Origin: Verrucomicrobiota bacterium
GTDB lineage: Bacteria > Verrucomicrobiota > Verrucomicrobiia > JADLBR01
DNA: 64,000 nt
NCBI GenBank assembly: GCA_029560585.1
Contig: JAKQKQ010000123.1
Coordinates: 1 to 64,000, forward strand
Direction: 5' to 3'
Positions 33,567 to 42,500 of the stretch are shown here, piece by piece. The notes beneath the pieces are model-generated. The model saw nothing but the letters and a program-made list of their open reading frames with translations. It did not search any database and was not told where the DNA came from. How positions within the stretch are numbered: position 1 is the stretch's first letter; each line of letters starts with the position of its first letter. A program made the translations under genes and the position numbers.

Positions 33567-33827
33567 TAGCCAGAAACTTCGGGCGCTGTTCGCGGGCGCG
33601 GCTCGTGCCCCGACCCAGGATTCGGGCCGGGAGGGTTTCGGACTGCGGTGGCAGAGTCCGGCAACCGCCGGACGGCGCCACCGCTTTGGCAGCGCGCAAA
33701 GCGCGAGCCGAGCCCATCGGCTTCGGCTCCGCCGGAGGCAAAAGCGGTGTCGTCGCTTCGCTCTGCCACCGCAGTCCAAAACGGCCCCGCCGCGCGCCGG
33801 GGGCGGCGCTGACTCGAAAGTTCCCGC
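33567..33827 (+). repeat. GC-rich palindromic repeat, copy 3
   Basis: It begins TAGCCAGAAACTTCGGGCGC, continues GTTCGCGGGCGCGGCTCG and TGCCCCGACCCAGG, and then has the palindrome core CGGACTGCGGTGGCAGAG with GTCCGGCAACCGCCGGACGG. A second inverted arm (CTCTGCCACCGCAGTCC) follows at about 33763. It ends with GCGGCGCTGACTCGAAAGTT. The first 70 bases are nearly identical to the copy at 37690. Of the 519-base gap before the kinase gene, the part from 33828 on holds only the unrecognised kinase promoter. Confidence 0.75.
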
Positions 33828-33942
33828 AGCCGACCGAATGGGCGTTTGACGGCCAAGGTCTCTTGCGCCAGCTGCCAGCTGCATCCTGCACCGGCATTCC
33901 CCTTTTCGTCCTGCGCCAAGGCCGTATAGTGATTCTTTCGGC

Positions 33943-34962
33943 ATGGATCTGTCCGGATTTCGTGAGATTGCCGCGCGGTGCATGCGGCTGCGCATCGCCG
34001 TGGCGGGTGATTTTTGCCTCGACCGCTATCTCGAGATCGATCCGGCGCGCGCCGAGACATCCATCGAGACGGGCCTGCCCGTGCGCAACGTGGTGCGCGT
34101 CCGCCCACAGCCCGGTGCGGCGGGCACGGTGCTGAACAACCTCGCCTCGCTTGGCGTTGGCGAATTGTACCCGGTCGGCTTCTGCGGGGACGATGGCGAG
34201 GGCTACGAGCTGCGATGCGCGCTGGCCAAGCTTCCGGGTGCCCGTCTCGACGCATTCGTCACCACGCCCGAGCGCCGCACGTTCACCTACTGCAAACCCC
34301 TCCTGATCGAACCCGGCAAGGCGCCCCGAGAATTGGAGCGTCTCGACTCCAAGAACTGGACCCCCACGCCCGCCCCTCTGCAGCGCCAGCTCATCAATCA
34401 TATCGGTCGCCTCGCGCCCGAGATCGACGCGCTCATCCTCATGGATCAGGTAGATGTTACCGAAACCGGCGTGGTCACGAGCGCGGTGCGCGATGCCGCC
34501 CTCGATGCGCTTCGCAAGCGCCCATCCCTGTTGGTGCTGGCGGATTCCCGCCGCGGGCTCGGCGATTACCCGCCGCTTGCATTTAAGATGAACGCCGCAG
34601 AACTCGCCGCACTCTCCGGCGCGCATGCCCCGGCAGACGTGTCCGCGGCGACAGAAATGGCGACCCACTTGGCCCGCCGCAACCGGCAGCCCGTCTTCGT
34701 CACGTTGTCCGAACACGGCATCGTCGCCGCCTCGCCCGATGGCGCCGCCGAGCACGCCCCCGCGCTGGCCGTTCGCGGACCCATCGACATCGTCGGCGCC
34801 GGCGATTCCGTGACGGCCAATCTCGCCGCCGCACTCGCCGCCGGCGCATCGATGCGGCACGCCATCGAGATCGCCATGGCCGCCGCGTCGGTAGTGGTTC
34901 ACAAGCTCGGCACCACCGGAACGGCATCGCCCCAAGAGATCGAAGCGCTGCTCGAAACCTGA
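33943..34962 (+). CDS. PfkB-family sugar kinase, RfaE/HldE-like
   Basis: A 339-residue ribokinase-fold kinase. It opens with MRLRIAVAGDFCLDRYLEID and has RPQPGAAGTVLNNLASLGVG, the gly-rich substrate segment, and ends with the PfkB signature IDIVGAGDSV (Asp288 the likely catalytic base). The layout resembles the heptose-7-phosphate kinase domain of HldE/RfaE, but no cytidylyltransferase domain is fused. Pairing with the HAD hydrolase at 26 kb is possible but speculative. The start at ATG 33943 fits the family N-terminus; no strong ribosome-binding site is visible. It stands alone between a repeat-filled interval and the fucosidase gene 113 bases downstream. Confidence 0.8.
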   Translation: MDLSGFREIAARCMRLRIAVAGDFCLDRYLEIDPARAETSIETGLPVRNVVRVRPQPGAAGTVLNNLASLGVGELYPVGFCGDDGEGYELRCALAKLPGARLDAFVTTPERRTFTYCKPLLIEPGKAPRELERLDSKNWTPTPAPLQRQLINHIGRLAPEIDALILMDQVDVTETGVVTSAVRDAALDALRKRPSLLVLADSRRGLGDYPPLAFKMNAAELAALSGAHAPADVSAATEMATHLARRNRQPVFVTLSEHGIVAASPDGAAEHAPALAVRGPIDIVGAGDSVTANLAAALAAGASMRHAIEIAMAAASVVVHKLGTTGTASPQEIEALLET

Positions 34963-35075
34963 CCCGAGAATTGCGGGCAAAAGTCCAGGTGGAAGAACTG
35001 CGCGTGCCCAATATGAATTTATCAGTGGACGAGAGCCCTGCCCACGGCCCAATTTGTTCGCAAGGTTGAACCATC

Positions 35076-36146
35076 ATGAGAAATCATACCGCCGCACTGC
35101 TGTCGGCCGCGCTGTTTTGCTCCGCATGCACCGAGGCCCAACAAACATCCCCGGCCCCCGACATGGCCGTCCGAGCAAAAGAACTGCAGGCCCTGGGCTT
35201 CGGGATGTTCGTCTGTTGGAGCTTCAGCACATTCAGCGGATACGAGTGGACCTGGGGGGTGAAGGACGTCGGCTTCTTCAACCCCACCGGCTTTGATCCC
35301 GACGACTGGTGCCGTGCCGCCAAGGGCGCCGGCATGGGCTACGTCCTCTTCCTCACGAAACACCATGACGGCTTCTGTCTCTGGGACACCGCCACCACCG
35401 ATCGCAAGGTGACAAAAAGCCCGCTGCACGCCGACGTACTGGCCAAGGTGCGAGAGGCCTGCGAGCGCCACGGCCTGAAGCTGGCCCTCTATTTCTCCGA
35501 GGGAGAATTCGACTGGGAGGACGGGGGCGAGCATCAGGACCGAGGGGGTTCCGGATACTTCCGCAATGGCCGAAACCCGAAGATGAAAGCCGCCCAGCTC
35601 CGCGAGCTGCTCACGCGCTACGGGCCGATAGAGTTCATCTGGTTTGACCACGCGGTCGGCGACGGCGGATTGAGCCACGCCGACACCACCGCACTCGTGA
35701 AATCGATCCAACCCGGCTGTTTCTGCGGCTTCAACAGCGGCGATCAGACCGGCGCCGATATCCAGCTCCGCGAACGCGGCAAGGCCGGGCCCCTGAATGA
35801 CGCCGATGCGAACGGCATCGCCAAGAAGTCCGGGACCGAGGGCGCCCTCTATCGCCTTGCGGAGTTCACCTATCCCATACTTCCCACCAAGAGCATCAAG
35901 CGCGGTGCCAACTGGTTCTATTCGCTCCCGGAAAATGATCGGATATGCCTACCCGCCGACGTCATCTATCGCGATTACGTCGAGGCCAAGCGAAACGGGA
36001 ATATTTTCTCGCTCGATGTTGGCCCCGGCCGCGACGGCAGGCTCCGCCACGTCGATGTGGAGACGCTGGCGCAAGTGGGAAGGTATGTCCGCGGAGAGGT
36101 GGCGCCACCATCGCCGTCCCCCGCCGCAACCGATCACCGGCGATGA
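35076..36146 (+). CDS. alpha-L-fucosidase, GH29
   Basis: A 356-residue glycoside hydrolase. Family marks are LGFGMFVCWSFSTFSGYEWT, the block VLFLTKHHDGFCLWDTATTD (91-110), and the nucleophile Asp191 in IEFIWFDHAVGD. N-terminal MRNHTAALLSAALFCSACTE looks like a lipoprotein signal with Cys18, although Cys at -3 is an unusual lipobox. GH29 enzymes remove fucose from host glycans or algal fucans with retention of configuration. The length is that of the catalytic domain only; the C-terminal beta-sandwich of many fucosidases is missing. Next to the sulfatase and in the same window as a sialidase, it supports growth on sulfated fucose-containing glycans. Confidence 0.85.
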   Translation: MRNHTAALLSAALFCSACTEAQQTSPAPDMAVRAKELQALGFGMFVCWSFSTFSGYEWTWGVKDVGFFNPTGFDPDDWCRAAKGAGMGYVLFLTKHHDGFCLWDTATTDRKVTKSPLHADVLAKVREACERHGLKLALYFSEGEFDWEDGGEHQDRGGSGYFRNGRNPKMKAAQLRELLTRYGPIEFIWFDHAVGDGGLSHADTTALVKSIQPGCFCGFNSGDQTGADIQLRERGKAGPLNDADANGIAKKSGTEGALYRLAEFTYPILPTKSIKRGANWFYSLPENDRICLPADVIYRDYVEAKRNGNIFSLDVGPGRDGRLRHVDVETLAQVGRYVRGEVAPPSPSPAATDHRR

Positions 36147-36240
36147 CCGATCGGTGGCGCGGCGACGGGCGCAGGCGAACCGTCACCATGGCGGGGATGG
36201 GGTTCTTGCCTTCACGCTTGCTCGGCCCCAGACTTGACGC

Positions 36241-37692
36241 ATGCGCGCGCGCATGCACCCAGCGGGCCTCGCGGTTCTCCTGACTCTAGCCAACCCCCTG
36301 GGCGCCCCTGCGGGCGAAGCGCCCCCCAACTTCGTGTTCCTCTTGGCCGATGATCTCGGCTGGAGCGACCTGGCCTGCTACGGTTCCGACCTCCACGAGA
36401 CACCGAACATCGACGGTCTCGCGCGCCAGGGCATCCGATTCACCCAGGCGTACGCGATGTGCGTCTGTTCCCCAACGCGCGCCGCGATCATGTCTGGCAA
36501 GCACGCGGCCCGCCTCCACATGACGATCTGGCGCGAGGGGTCGGTCGAACGAGAGGCCCGGGCCGCCAAGGCGAAGCTACCCCTCCTTCCCCCTGCCACC
36601 ATCCACGACCTTCCGCTGGAAGAGACAACCATCGCCGAGGCGCTCAAGGGCAAAGGCTACCTGACGTTCCACGTGGGCAAGTGGCACCTCGGCGACAGCG
36701 CGCACTACCCAGAGGCGCAGGGTTTCGATGTCAACATCGGAGGCACCCAATGGGGCGCGCCAAATACCTACTTCTGGCCGTTCACCGGGACCAATACCTT
36801 CGGCGATCTCCGCTACGTCCCCGGCCTCGGCCTCGGGAAACCCGGCGACTACCTTACCGACAGATTGACCGACAAGGCGCTGGAGTGCATCGACACCGCG
36901 GGCGACCGTCCCTTCTACCTCAACCTCTGCTTCCACAATCCCCACACCCCGATCGAGGGCAAAACCGACTTTGTCAAGTACTGCAGAACGAAGATCCGGC
37001 CCGGCCTGAGGCACGCGAACGCCGACTACGCCGCCATGGTCGCCTGCCTCGACGAAAACGTCGGACGCATCCTCACCCGCATCCGCGAACGAGGGATGGA
37101 AAAACGGACGCTCGTGATCTTCACATCCGACAACGGCGGCTACAATGGCAGGTTCCACAAGGTGCAGGTGACCGACAATGCGCCCCTGCGCTCGGGCAAG
37201 GGCTCGCTGTACGAGGGCGGCATCCGCGTTCCCCTCATCGCCCGGCTCCCGGGGATCACACCCGCGGGCTCCACGTGCGCGACTCCCGTGATCTGCATGG
37301 ACTTCTTCCCCACGTTCGCAGAATTGTCCGGCGCCCCTTCCCCTGCCGCCACCGACGGCCTCAGCCTCGTGCCCCTGCTCCGTGATCCCGCATCCCAACT
37401 CGAGCGCGACGCGCTCTTCTTTCACTACCCCCACTACTACGCCACCACTTCACCCGTCGGCGCCATCCGCTCCGGACCGTGGAAACTCCTCGAATACTTC
37501 GAGGACGGGCGCACCGAACTCTATAATTTGAACGACGATCCCTCCGAGGCCACCGACTTGGCACCGAACATGCCCGCCAAGGTCCGCGACCTGCGCGAGA
37601 GACTGGATCGCTGGCGCCGGGATGTCGGCGCCCAAATGCCCGAGCCCAACCCCAACGCCGCCAAGAAGACCCGCGGTTCCTGGCGCCCATAG
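36241..37692 (+). CDS. secreted type I sulfatase (arylsulfatase family)
   Basis: A 483-residue sulfatase with a signal peptide (AGLAVLLTLANPLGAPAGEA). The formylglycine motif CSPTR (Cys76 to Arg80) is followed by AAIMSGKH, the calcium-binding pair is in LLADDLGWSD, and the distal metal site in IFTSDNGGYN. HVGKWHLGDS holds the conserved Lys and His. Activity requires conversion of Cys76 to formylglycine, by an FGE or a radical SAM enzyme. The SUMF1 proteins in this window lack the catalytic cysteines, so the maturase must lie elsewhere. The fucosidase directly upstream (95 bases) points to a sulfated fucan or mucin substrate. The TAG stop is the first three bases of a dispersed repeat. Confidence 0.88.
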   Translation: MRARMHPAGLAVLLTLANPLGAPAGEAPPNFVFLLADDLGWSDLACYGSDLHETPNIDGLARQGIRFTQAYAMCVCSPTRAAIMSGKHAARLHMTIWREGSVEREARAAKAKLPLLPPATIHDLPLEETTIAEALKGKGYLTFHVGKWHLGDSAHYPEAQGFDVNIGGTQWGAPNTYFWPFTGTNTFGDLRYVPGLGLGKPGDYLTDRLTDKALECIDTAGDRPFYLNLCFHNPHTPIEGKTDFVKYCRTKIRPGLRHANADYAAMVACLDENVGRILTRIRERGMEKRTLVIFTSDNGGYNGRFHKVQVTDNAPLRSGKGSLYEGGIRVPLIARLPGITPAGSTCATPVICMDFFPTFAELSGAPSPAATDGLSLVPLLRDPASQLERDALFFHYPHYYATTSPVGAIRSGPWKLLEYFEDGRTELYNLNDDPSEATDLAPNMPAKVRDLRERLDRWRRDVGAQMPEPNPNAAKKTRGSWRP

Positions 37693-37885
37693 CCAGAAAC
37701 TTCGGGCGCTGTTCGCGGGCGCGACTCGTGCCCCGACCCAGGATCCGGGCCGGGAGGGCTTTGGACTGCGGTGGCAGAGTCCGGCAACCGCCGGACTCTG
37801 CCACCGCAGTTCAAAACGGCCCCGCCCCCAGAAGTTTCATCATGAATTATCCGGCGCGTGGACGGCTCTGGCCGGCGCTGACCTG
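37690..37885 (+). repeat. GC-rich palindromic repeat, copy 4
   Basis: Begins TAGCCAGAAACTTCGGGCGC exactly at the sulfatase stop codon. The core at about 37762-37817 is an almost perfect palindrome: GGACTGCGGTGGCAGAGTCC, GGCAACC, then GCCGGACTCTGCCACCGCAG. It ends with CCGGCGCTGACCTGAAGC. In this copy nothing separates the two arms, so it may be the ancestral form of the family. It occupies most of the 273-base gap between the sulfatase and fumarase genes. Confidence 0.78.
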
Positions 37886-37965
37886 AAGCTTCGCACGCGC
37901 TTGGCGCCTCACAGAGACGCCCCACACCGCCTGCGGCTCAGCGCTGGCCACCGGTCTCGGACGCG

Positions 37966-39606
37966 TCAGCCCGGGCACACGGGACACTTCCCGGCGTCCT
38001 TGAAAAAATCGTTGCCCTTGTCATCGATCAGGATGAATGCGGGGAAATCCTCAACGTCGATCTTGTAGATCGCCTCCATGCCCAGCTCGGGGAACTCCAC
38101 CAGTTCGATCTTTCTGATATTCTCCTGGGCAAGCAGCGCCGCCGGCCCGCCGATGGAGCCAAGGTAGAAACCCCCGTTGCTCTTGCACGCGTCCACGACC
38201 TCCTGACCGCGGTTGCCCTTCGCGATCATCACCATAGAGCCACCCCGCTTCTGGAACGTGTCCACGTAGGGATCCATCCGGCGCGACGTCGTCGGCCCAA
38301 ACGAGCCGGAGGGCATGCCCTTCGGGGTCTTCGCCGGACCGGCGTAGTACACCGGATGGTCTTTGAAATACTGCGGGAGATCGCCCCCTGCATCGAGCCG
38401 CTCCTGGAGCTTCGCGTGCGCGATGTCGCGCGCCACGATCATCGGACCGGTCAGCGCCAGCCGCGTCGTCACGGGATACTTGGTGAGCTGCGCGCGGATC
38501 TCTTTCATCGGGCGATTCAGGTCGATCTTCACCGGGTCGCCGAAGCTCTGTTTGCGGTAGCGCTCTGGGATGAGGCGCCCCGGATTCATCTCGAGCTGCT
38601 CGACCCAGACCCCGTCGCGGTCGATCTTCGCCTTGATGTTGCGGTCCGCCGAACAGGAGACCCCTAGCCCGATCGGACAGATCGCCCCGTGCCGCGGCAG
38701 CCGGATCACCCGCACGTCCAGCGCGTAGTACTTCCCGCCAAATTGCGCCCCAAAGCCCAGTTTCTCCGACGCCTTCTGCAGCTTCGCCTCCAACTCCAGA
38801 TCGCGGAATGCGCGCCCGTGCGCATTGCCCGTCGTCGGGAGATGATCCAGGTACTTCGTCGACGCCAGTTTCACCGTTTTCAGGCAGGCCTCGGCCGAGG
38901 TGCCTCCCACGACGAACGCCAGGTGATAAGGCGGGCACCCCGCCGTGCCGAGGGTCGCCATCTTGGCCACCAGGAATTTCTCCAAGGCCTCGGGGTTCAG
39001 CACCGCCTTGGTCTCCTGATAGAGGTACGTCTTGCTCGCCGACCCGCCGCCCTTCGCGACAAACAGGAACTTGTACGTCATCCCCTCGGTCGCGTAGATG
39101 TCGATCTGCGCGGGCAGATTTGTCCCGGTGTTTTTCTCCTCGTACATCGTAAGAGGCACCACGTGCGAATAGCGGAGGTTCTCCTCCGTGTAGACCCGAT
39201 AGATGCCGTGCGAGAGCTGCTCCGCGTCATTGGCCCCTGTCCACACCCGCTGGCCCTTCTTCGCGATCACCGTCGCCGTCCCCGTGTCCTGGCAAAAGGG
39301 CAGGAGCCCCCGCGCCGAGATCTCCGCGTTGCGCAACAACGCCAGCGCCACGAAACGGTCGTTCTCGCTCGCCTCCGGATCCTCCAGTATCGCAGCCACC
39401 TGCTTGAGGTGCGCCGTCCTCAGATGAAACGAAACGTCCCTCATCGCCGCGTGCGCCAAATCCGACAGCACCCGGGGCTCGATACTCAGGACCTCCTGCC
39501 CCGCGAAACGTTCAACGCTCAACCCATGCCGCGTCAGCAGGCGGTATTCTGTCTCATCCTTCCCCAGCGGGAACGGATCCTCGTAGTGAAACTCCGGTGC
39601 GGCCAT
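37966..39606 (-). CDS. fumarate hydratase, class I
   Basis: A 546-residue 4Fe-4S hydro-lyase that interconverts fumarate and malate. The alpha-type domain comes first ([17 protein letters not shown]) and the beta-type domain last ([30 protein letters not shown]). Likely cluster ligands are Cys105 (LPFCQD), Cys224 (GTAGCPPY) and Cys318 (VSCSADRN). Single-chain class I enzymes (FumA/FumB type) are oxygen-sensitive, so this fits anaerobic or microaerobic metabolism. The start is ATG 39606, which has AAGGAG eight bases upstream; the codon at 39621 has no such site. It stands alone; its convergent neighbour is the sulfatase across a repeat. Confidence 0.92.
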   Translation of the reverse strand: MAAPEFHYEDPFPLGKDETEYRLLTRHGLSVERFAGQEVLSIEPRVLSDLAHAAMRDVSFHLRTAHLKQVAAILEDPEASENDRFVALALLRNAEISARGLLPFCQDTGTATVIAKKGQRVWTGANDAEQLSHGIYRVYTEENLRYSHVVPLTMYEEKNTGTNLPAQIDIYATEGMTYKFLFVAKGGGSASKTYLYQETKAVLNPEALEKFLVAKMATLGTAGCPPYHLAFVVGGTSAEACLKTVKLASTKYLDHLPTTGNAHGRAFRDLELEAKLQKASEKLGFGAQFGGKYYALDVRVIRLPRHGAICPIGLGVSCSADRNIKAKIDRDGVWVEQLEMNPGRLIPERYRKQSFGDPVKIDLNRPMKEIRAQLTKYPVTTRLALTGPMIVARDIAHAKLQERLDAGGDLPQYFKDHPVYYAGPAKTPKGMPSGSFGPTTSRRMDPYVDTFQKRGGSMVMIAKGNRGQEVVDACKSNGGFYLGSIGGPAALLAQENIRKIELVEFPELGMEAIYKIDVEDFPAFILIDDKGNDFFKDAGKCPVCPG

Positions 39607-40043
39607 CGTTCGCTCCTTCAACTGTTAGCTTTTACTATACACTCGCCTGCGCCCGGCACGCGAGTCCGGAGGAGTTATAAGCACCGCCACTCCGTGTCAA
39701 GCCGCATGTGAAGCGGCGCTGATGCCATGCGCCCGCACCGCTTTTCGGGCCGACGAATTCTCAAGCCAGATCCCGTGCCCCACGCGGCGGGGCACCACCG
39801 GGCCGGAAAATCGGGTTGTGGGGCGTCTGTGTCAGACACCACCCTATCCGCCGCTGCCGTCTCACAGAGACGGCCTACAAGATTCGCAATTTTTGAGTCA
39901 GAATCTGCGCACGGAAACCCGCATCGGTCTCCGGCGACAGGTGGCGTGGCGGAGCGGACTTCGGCCGTTGGATCGGTGTGGGTATTTCGCTGGACTCCAC
40001 AGGGGGGAAGGATGAGACTGCCCGTCGTCTTCGAAGAGGGATC
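39607..40043. other. gene-free divergent interval
   Basis: A fumarase promoter must lie in the left part; an AT-rich patch TTAGCTTTTACTATACACTC (39627-39646) is the only candidate. The middle (about 39768-39897) is the inverted copy of the composite repeat at 4850. The rest, 39898-40043, shows only an AAGAGGG ribosome-binding site before ATG 40044. Confidence 0.5.
39768..39897. repeat. composite intergenic repeat, inverted copy of 4850
   Basis: Reads GTGCCCCACGCGGCGGGGCA, CCACCGGGCCGGAAAATCGG, GTTGTGGGGCGTCTGTGTCA, GACACC, then GCCGTCTCACAGAGACGGCC and TACAAGATTCGCAATTTTTG. Taken in reverse complement this matches 4852-5010 module by module. The two copies lie 35 kb apart in opposite orientation, so recombination between them could invert the whole left part of the window. 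Confidence 0.75.
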
Positions 40044-42059
40044 ATGCGCAAGACGTTGCTGGGCTTTGTCGCGGTGTGCCTGATGCCGCACCTGTCTGGT
40101 GCGGTGACGATCGATGTGGTGCTGGTGGGTGATCCGGGCAATGCCCCCGACCCGCTGAATACAAACTCGGTGCCGGGGATTGGTTCAGTCGACCACACGT
40201 ACTGCATTGGCAAGTTTGAGGTGTGCAACGCCGAGTACGTCGCGTTCCTCAACGCGGTGGCGAAAACCGACACCTACGGGCTCTACACCACGAACATGTC
40301 CTCCGATGCCTGCGGGGGGATCGACCGCTCCGGCTCGAGCGGCAGCTACACGTACTCGGCAAAGTCCGGCTACGAGAACATGCCCGTCGTCTTCGTTTCG
40401 TTCCACGACGCGGTGCGGTTCGTGAACTGGCTGGAGAACGGACAACCAACCGGCACAAACCAGATCGCCGGCACCACCGAGACCGGTAGCTATGCGATCT
40501 CAGTCGAGGGTTCGACCACCACCGTCAGCCCCCGCTCATCCGACGCGACCTGGGTGATCCCGAGCGAAAACGAATGGTACAAGGCGGCATATTTCGATCC
40601 GGCCGCCGCCGAGACAACCAACTACTGGATGTATCCGACGCGGAGCAACGCGATTCCCAATAGCCGCCCGCCCAACGGCACCGACTCCAACAGCGCCAAT
40701 TTTTTCCGCGACGACGATTCGCCGGACGATTCCTTGAACGACGGCTTTGCGAAGACGGGAAACCCCACCTTCTGCGATGGCACGAACTACCTGACGAATG
40801 TCGGTTCCTACAGGTTGGCCAAGAGCTATTGCGGCACTTTCGACCAGGGGGGCAATGTCTGGGAGTGGAACGAGACAGTCCTGGGCACGGATCGCGGGCT
40901 GCGCGGCGGCGAATGGGGCGGCGGCGAGGACAACCTCCAGACGTCGTCCCAGCGCAGCGGCGAGCCCTCGGCCGAGTTTAACACCCTCGGTTTCCGCGTC
41001 GCGGCGATCCCCACGGTACCCGTGCTAGGCGCATCCAGTCCGACGAGTGGTGGTATCCGCTTGACCTTGGACGGGGGCGTCGGACTGTCGCACCAGATCG
41101 AGGTTTCCGACAACCTGACCAACTGGCAACTCTGGGCGAGCGTTGCGCTCCCGTCGCAGGGGTGGTCCACCAACCTAATGGCACGGCCGGGCGCCGCGCG
41201 CCGTTTCTGGCGCGCCCGCCTGGGATCCGCGCCGCCGGGCTTTGTCGTGATCCCGGCGGGGGATTTCCAGATGGGGGATAATTTCTCCGAAGGTGGCTCG
41301 TCCGAGGTCCCCGTGCACACGGTGTCGGTGGGTGCGTTTTACATACAGGCGACCGAGGTGACAAAGGCGCAGTGGGACGATGTGGCAAGCTGGGCTTCCA
41401 CGCACGGCTACACCGATCTCCCCGCGGGCGACGGAAAGGCGCCGGACCACCCGGTCCAGGCGATCACGTGGTACGCGGCGGTGAAGTGGTGCAACGCGCG
41501 CAGCGAGAAGGAGAACTTGACCCCCTCCTACACCGTGAGCGGGGCGACATACAGGACCGGCTCGATGGCGCCAGAATGCGACTGGGGCGCGAACGGCTAC
41601 CGGCTGCCGACCGAAGCGGAGTGGGAGAAGGCCGCGCGCGGCGGGACCAATGGGCACCGGTTTCCCTGGAGCGACGAGGAGACGATCACGCACAGCCGGG
41701 CGAACTACAATAGCTCCAGTTTTTACGCCCCCGATGTGAGCCCGACGCGGGGCAATCACCCGACGTACAATGACGGGGTGCGTCCATTCACCTCACCGGT
41801 CGCCACATTCGCGGCGAACGGGTACGGCCTCTTTGACATGGCCGGCAACGTCTGGGAATGGTGCTGGGACTGGTACTCCGCGAGCTACTACGCCAGTTCG
41901 CCGCCCTCGGATCCTTCCGGTCCCGCCTCGGGTCCGAACCGCGTCTTGCGCGGCGGCAGCTGGGACTCCTACGGTTATTTCTGCCGCGTCGCACGCAGGG
42001 ACAGCAATCTTCCGGACTACGGCTACTACTATGGCGGGTTTCGCCCCGTCCGCCGGTAG
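40044..42059 (+). CDS. secreted protein with two SUMF1 domains
   Basis: A 671-residue protein with a signal peptide (KTLLGFVAVCLMPHLSGAV). The first SUMF1-like domain (about 20-325) contains CIGKFEVCNAEYVAFLNAVA, WVIPSENEWYKAAYFDP, GGNVWEWNET and LGFRVAAIP. A linker (about 330-395) follows, then the second domain (about 395-671): GFVVIPAGDFQMGDNF, YRLPTEAEWEKAARGG, GLFDMAGNVWEWCWDWY and RGGSWDSYGYFCRVARR. The catalytic cysteine pair of formylglycine-generating enzymes is absent from both domains, so it is probably a binding or scaffold protein. Such duplicated SUMF1 proteins are common in Verrucomicrobia and Planctomycetes. AAGAGGG five to six bases upstream supports the ATG at 40044. Confidence 0.78.
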   Translation: MRKTLLGFVAVCLMPHLSGAVTIDVVLVGDPGNAPDPLNTNSVPGIGSVDHTYCIGKFEVCNAEYVAFLNAVAKTDTYGLYTTNMSSDACGGIDRSGSSGSYTYSAKSGYENMPVVFVSFHDAVRFVNWLENGQPTGTNQIAGTTETGSYAISVEGSTTTVSPRSSDATWVIPSENEWYKAAYFDPAAAETTNYWMYPTRSNAIPNSRPPNGTDSNSANFFRDDDSPDDSLNDGFAKTGNPTFCDGTNYLTNVGSYRLAKSYCGTFDQGGNVWEWNETVLGTDRGLRGGEWGGGEDNLQTSSQRSGEPSAEFNTLGFRVAAIPTVPVLGASSPTSGGIRLTLDGGVGLSHQIEVSDNLTNWQLWASVALPSQGWSTNLMARPGAARRFWRARLGSAPPGFVVIPAGDFQMGDNFSEGGSSEVPVHTVSVGAFYIQATEVTKAQWDDVASWASTHGYTDLPAGDGKAPDHPVQAITWYAAVKWCNARSEKENLTPSYTVSGATYRTGSMAPECDWGANGYRLPTEAEWEKAARGGTNGHRFPWSDEETITHSRANYNSSSFYAPDVSPTRGNHPTYNDGVRPFTSPVATFAANGYGLFDMAGNVWEWCWDWYSASYYASSPPSDPSGPASGPNRVLRGGSWDSYGYFCRVARRDSNLPDYGYYYGGFRPVRR

Positions 42060-42145
42060 GGCGCGCGAGATCGTTAGGCCGATCACTTAAGCACCGATTA
42101 TGAGGCATTACCGCCAGGTGCCGGACAGCGGCGGCTCATCTGCCG

Positions 42146-42346
42146 TCAAATCTCGGGAGTTAAATCGGCGGGGGCGGTGTCATCCGAAGTCTCCAGCGTG
42201 TAACCGATGAGCCTGCCATCGCCCTTGTCGCGTCGAGCGACGACCCATCCCGCCGCCAGCAACTCATTCAGCCGCTTGATGCTGATGTAGGAAGATGTGG
42301 TCAGTTTTGCGGTCGGGTCCACCGTCACGGCCATCTGTCTTTTCAT
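42146..42346 (-). CDS. small hypothetical protein, 66 residues
   Basis: Sequence features: basic start (MKRQMAVTVDPTAKL), then TTSSYISIKRLNELLAAGWV and VARRDKGDGRLIGYTLE. The middle looks like a helix-turn-strand unit and could be a small DNA-binding or toxin-antitoxin-type protein, but no family is recognised. AAAAGGGGACATGCC precedes the ATG and gives a usable ribosome-binding site. The same AAAAGGGGACAT string occurs in the terminal repeat of the insertion sequence at the left edge, so this may be an insertion-sequence scar rather than a resident gene. It lies next to the truncated tRNA and convergent to the SUMF1 gene. Confidence 0.4.
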   Translation of the reverse strand: MKRQMAVTVDPTAKLTTSSYISIKRLNELLAAGWVVARRDKGDGRLIGYTLETSDDTAPADLTPEI

Positions 42347-42500
42347 GGCATGTCCCCTTTTCCATTTCCGGTGTCCACTAGGCCACCTGCGCGCAGCCTA
42401 TCGACTCATCCGATGGATCACAACCCCCGCCCAGCCACCGGGCAACCCTTGATCTTGCCCTTGCGGCGCGGCGGTGGCACGCTATAGAGAGAAGCCTCGC

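Noticed and set aside
33079-35052. 657-residue open frame on the minus strand
   Set aside because: Crosses the ceramidase-like gene, palindromic repeats and the kinase gene; composition is that of a GC shadow.
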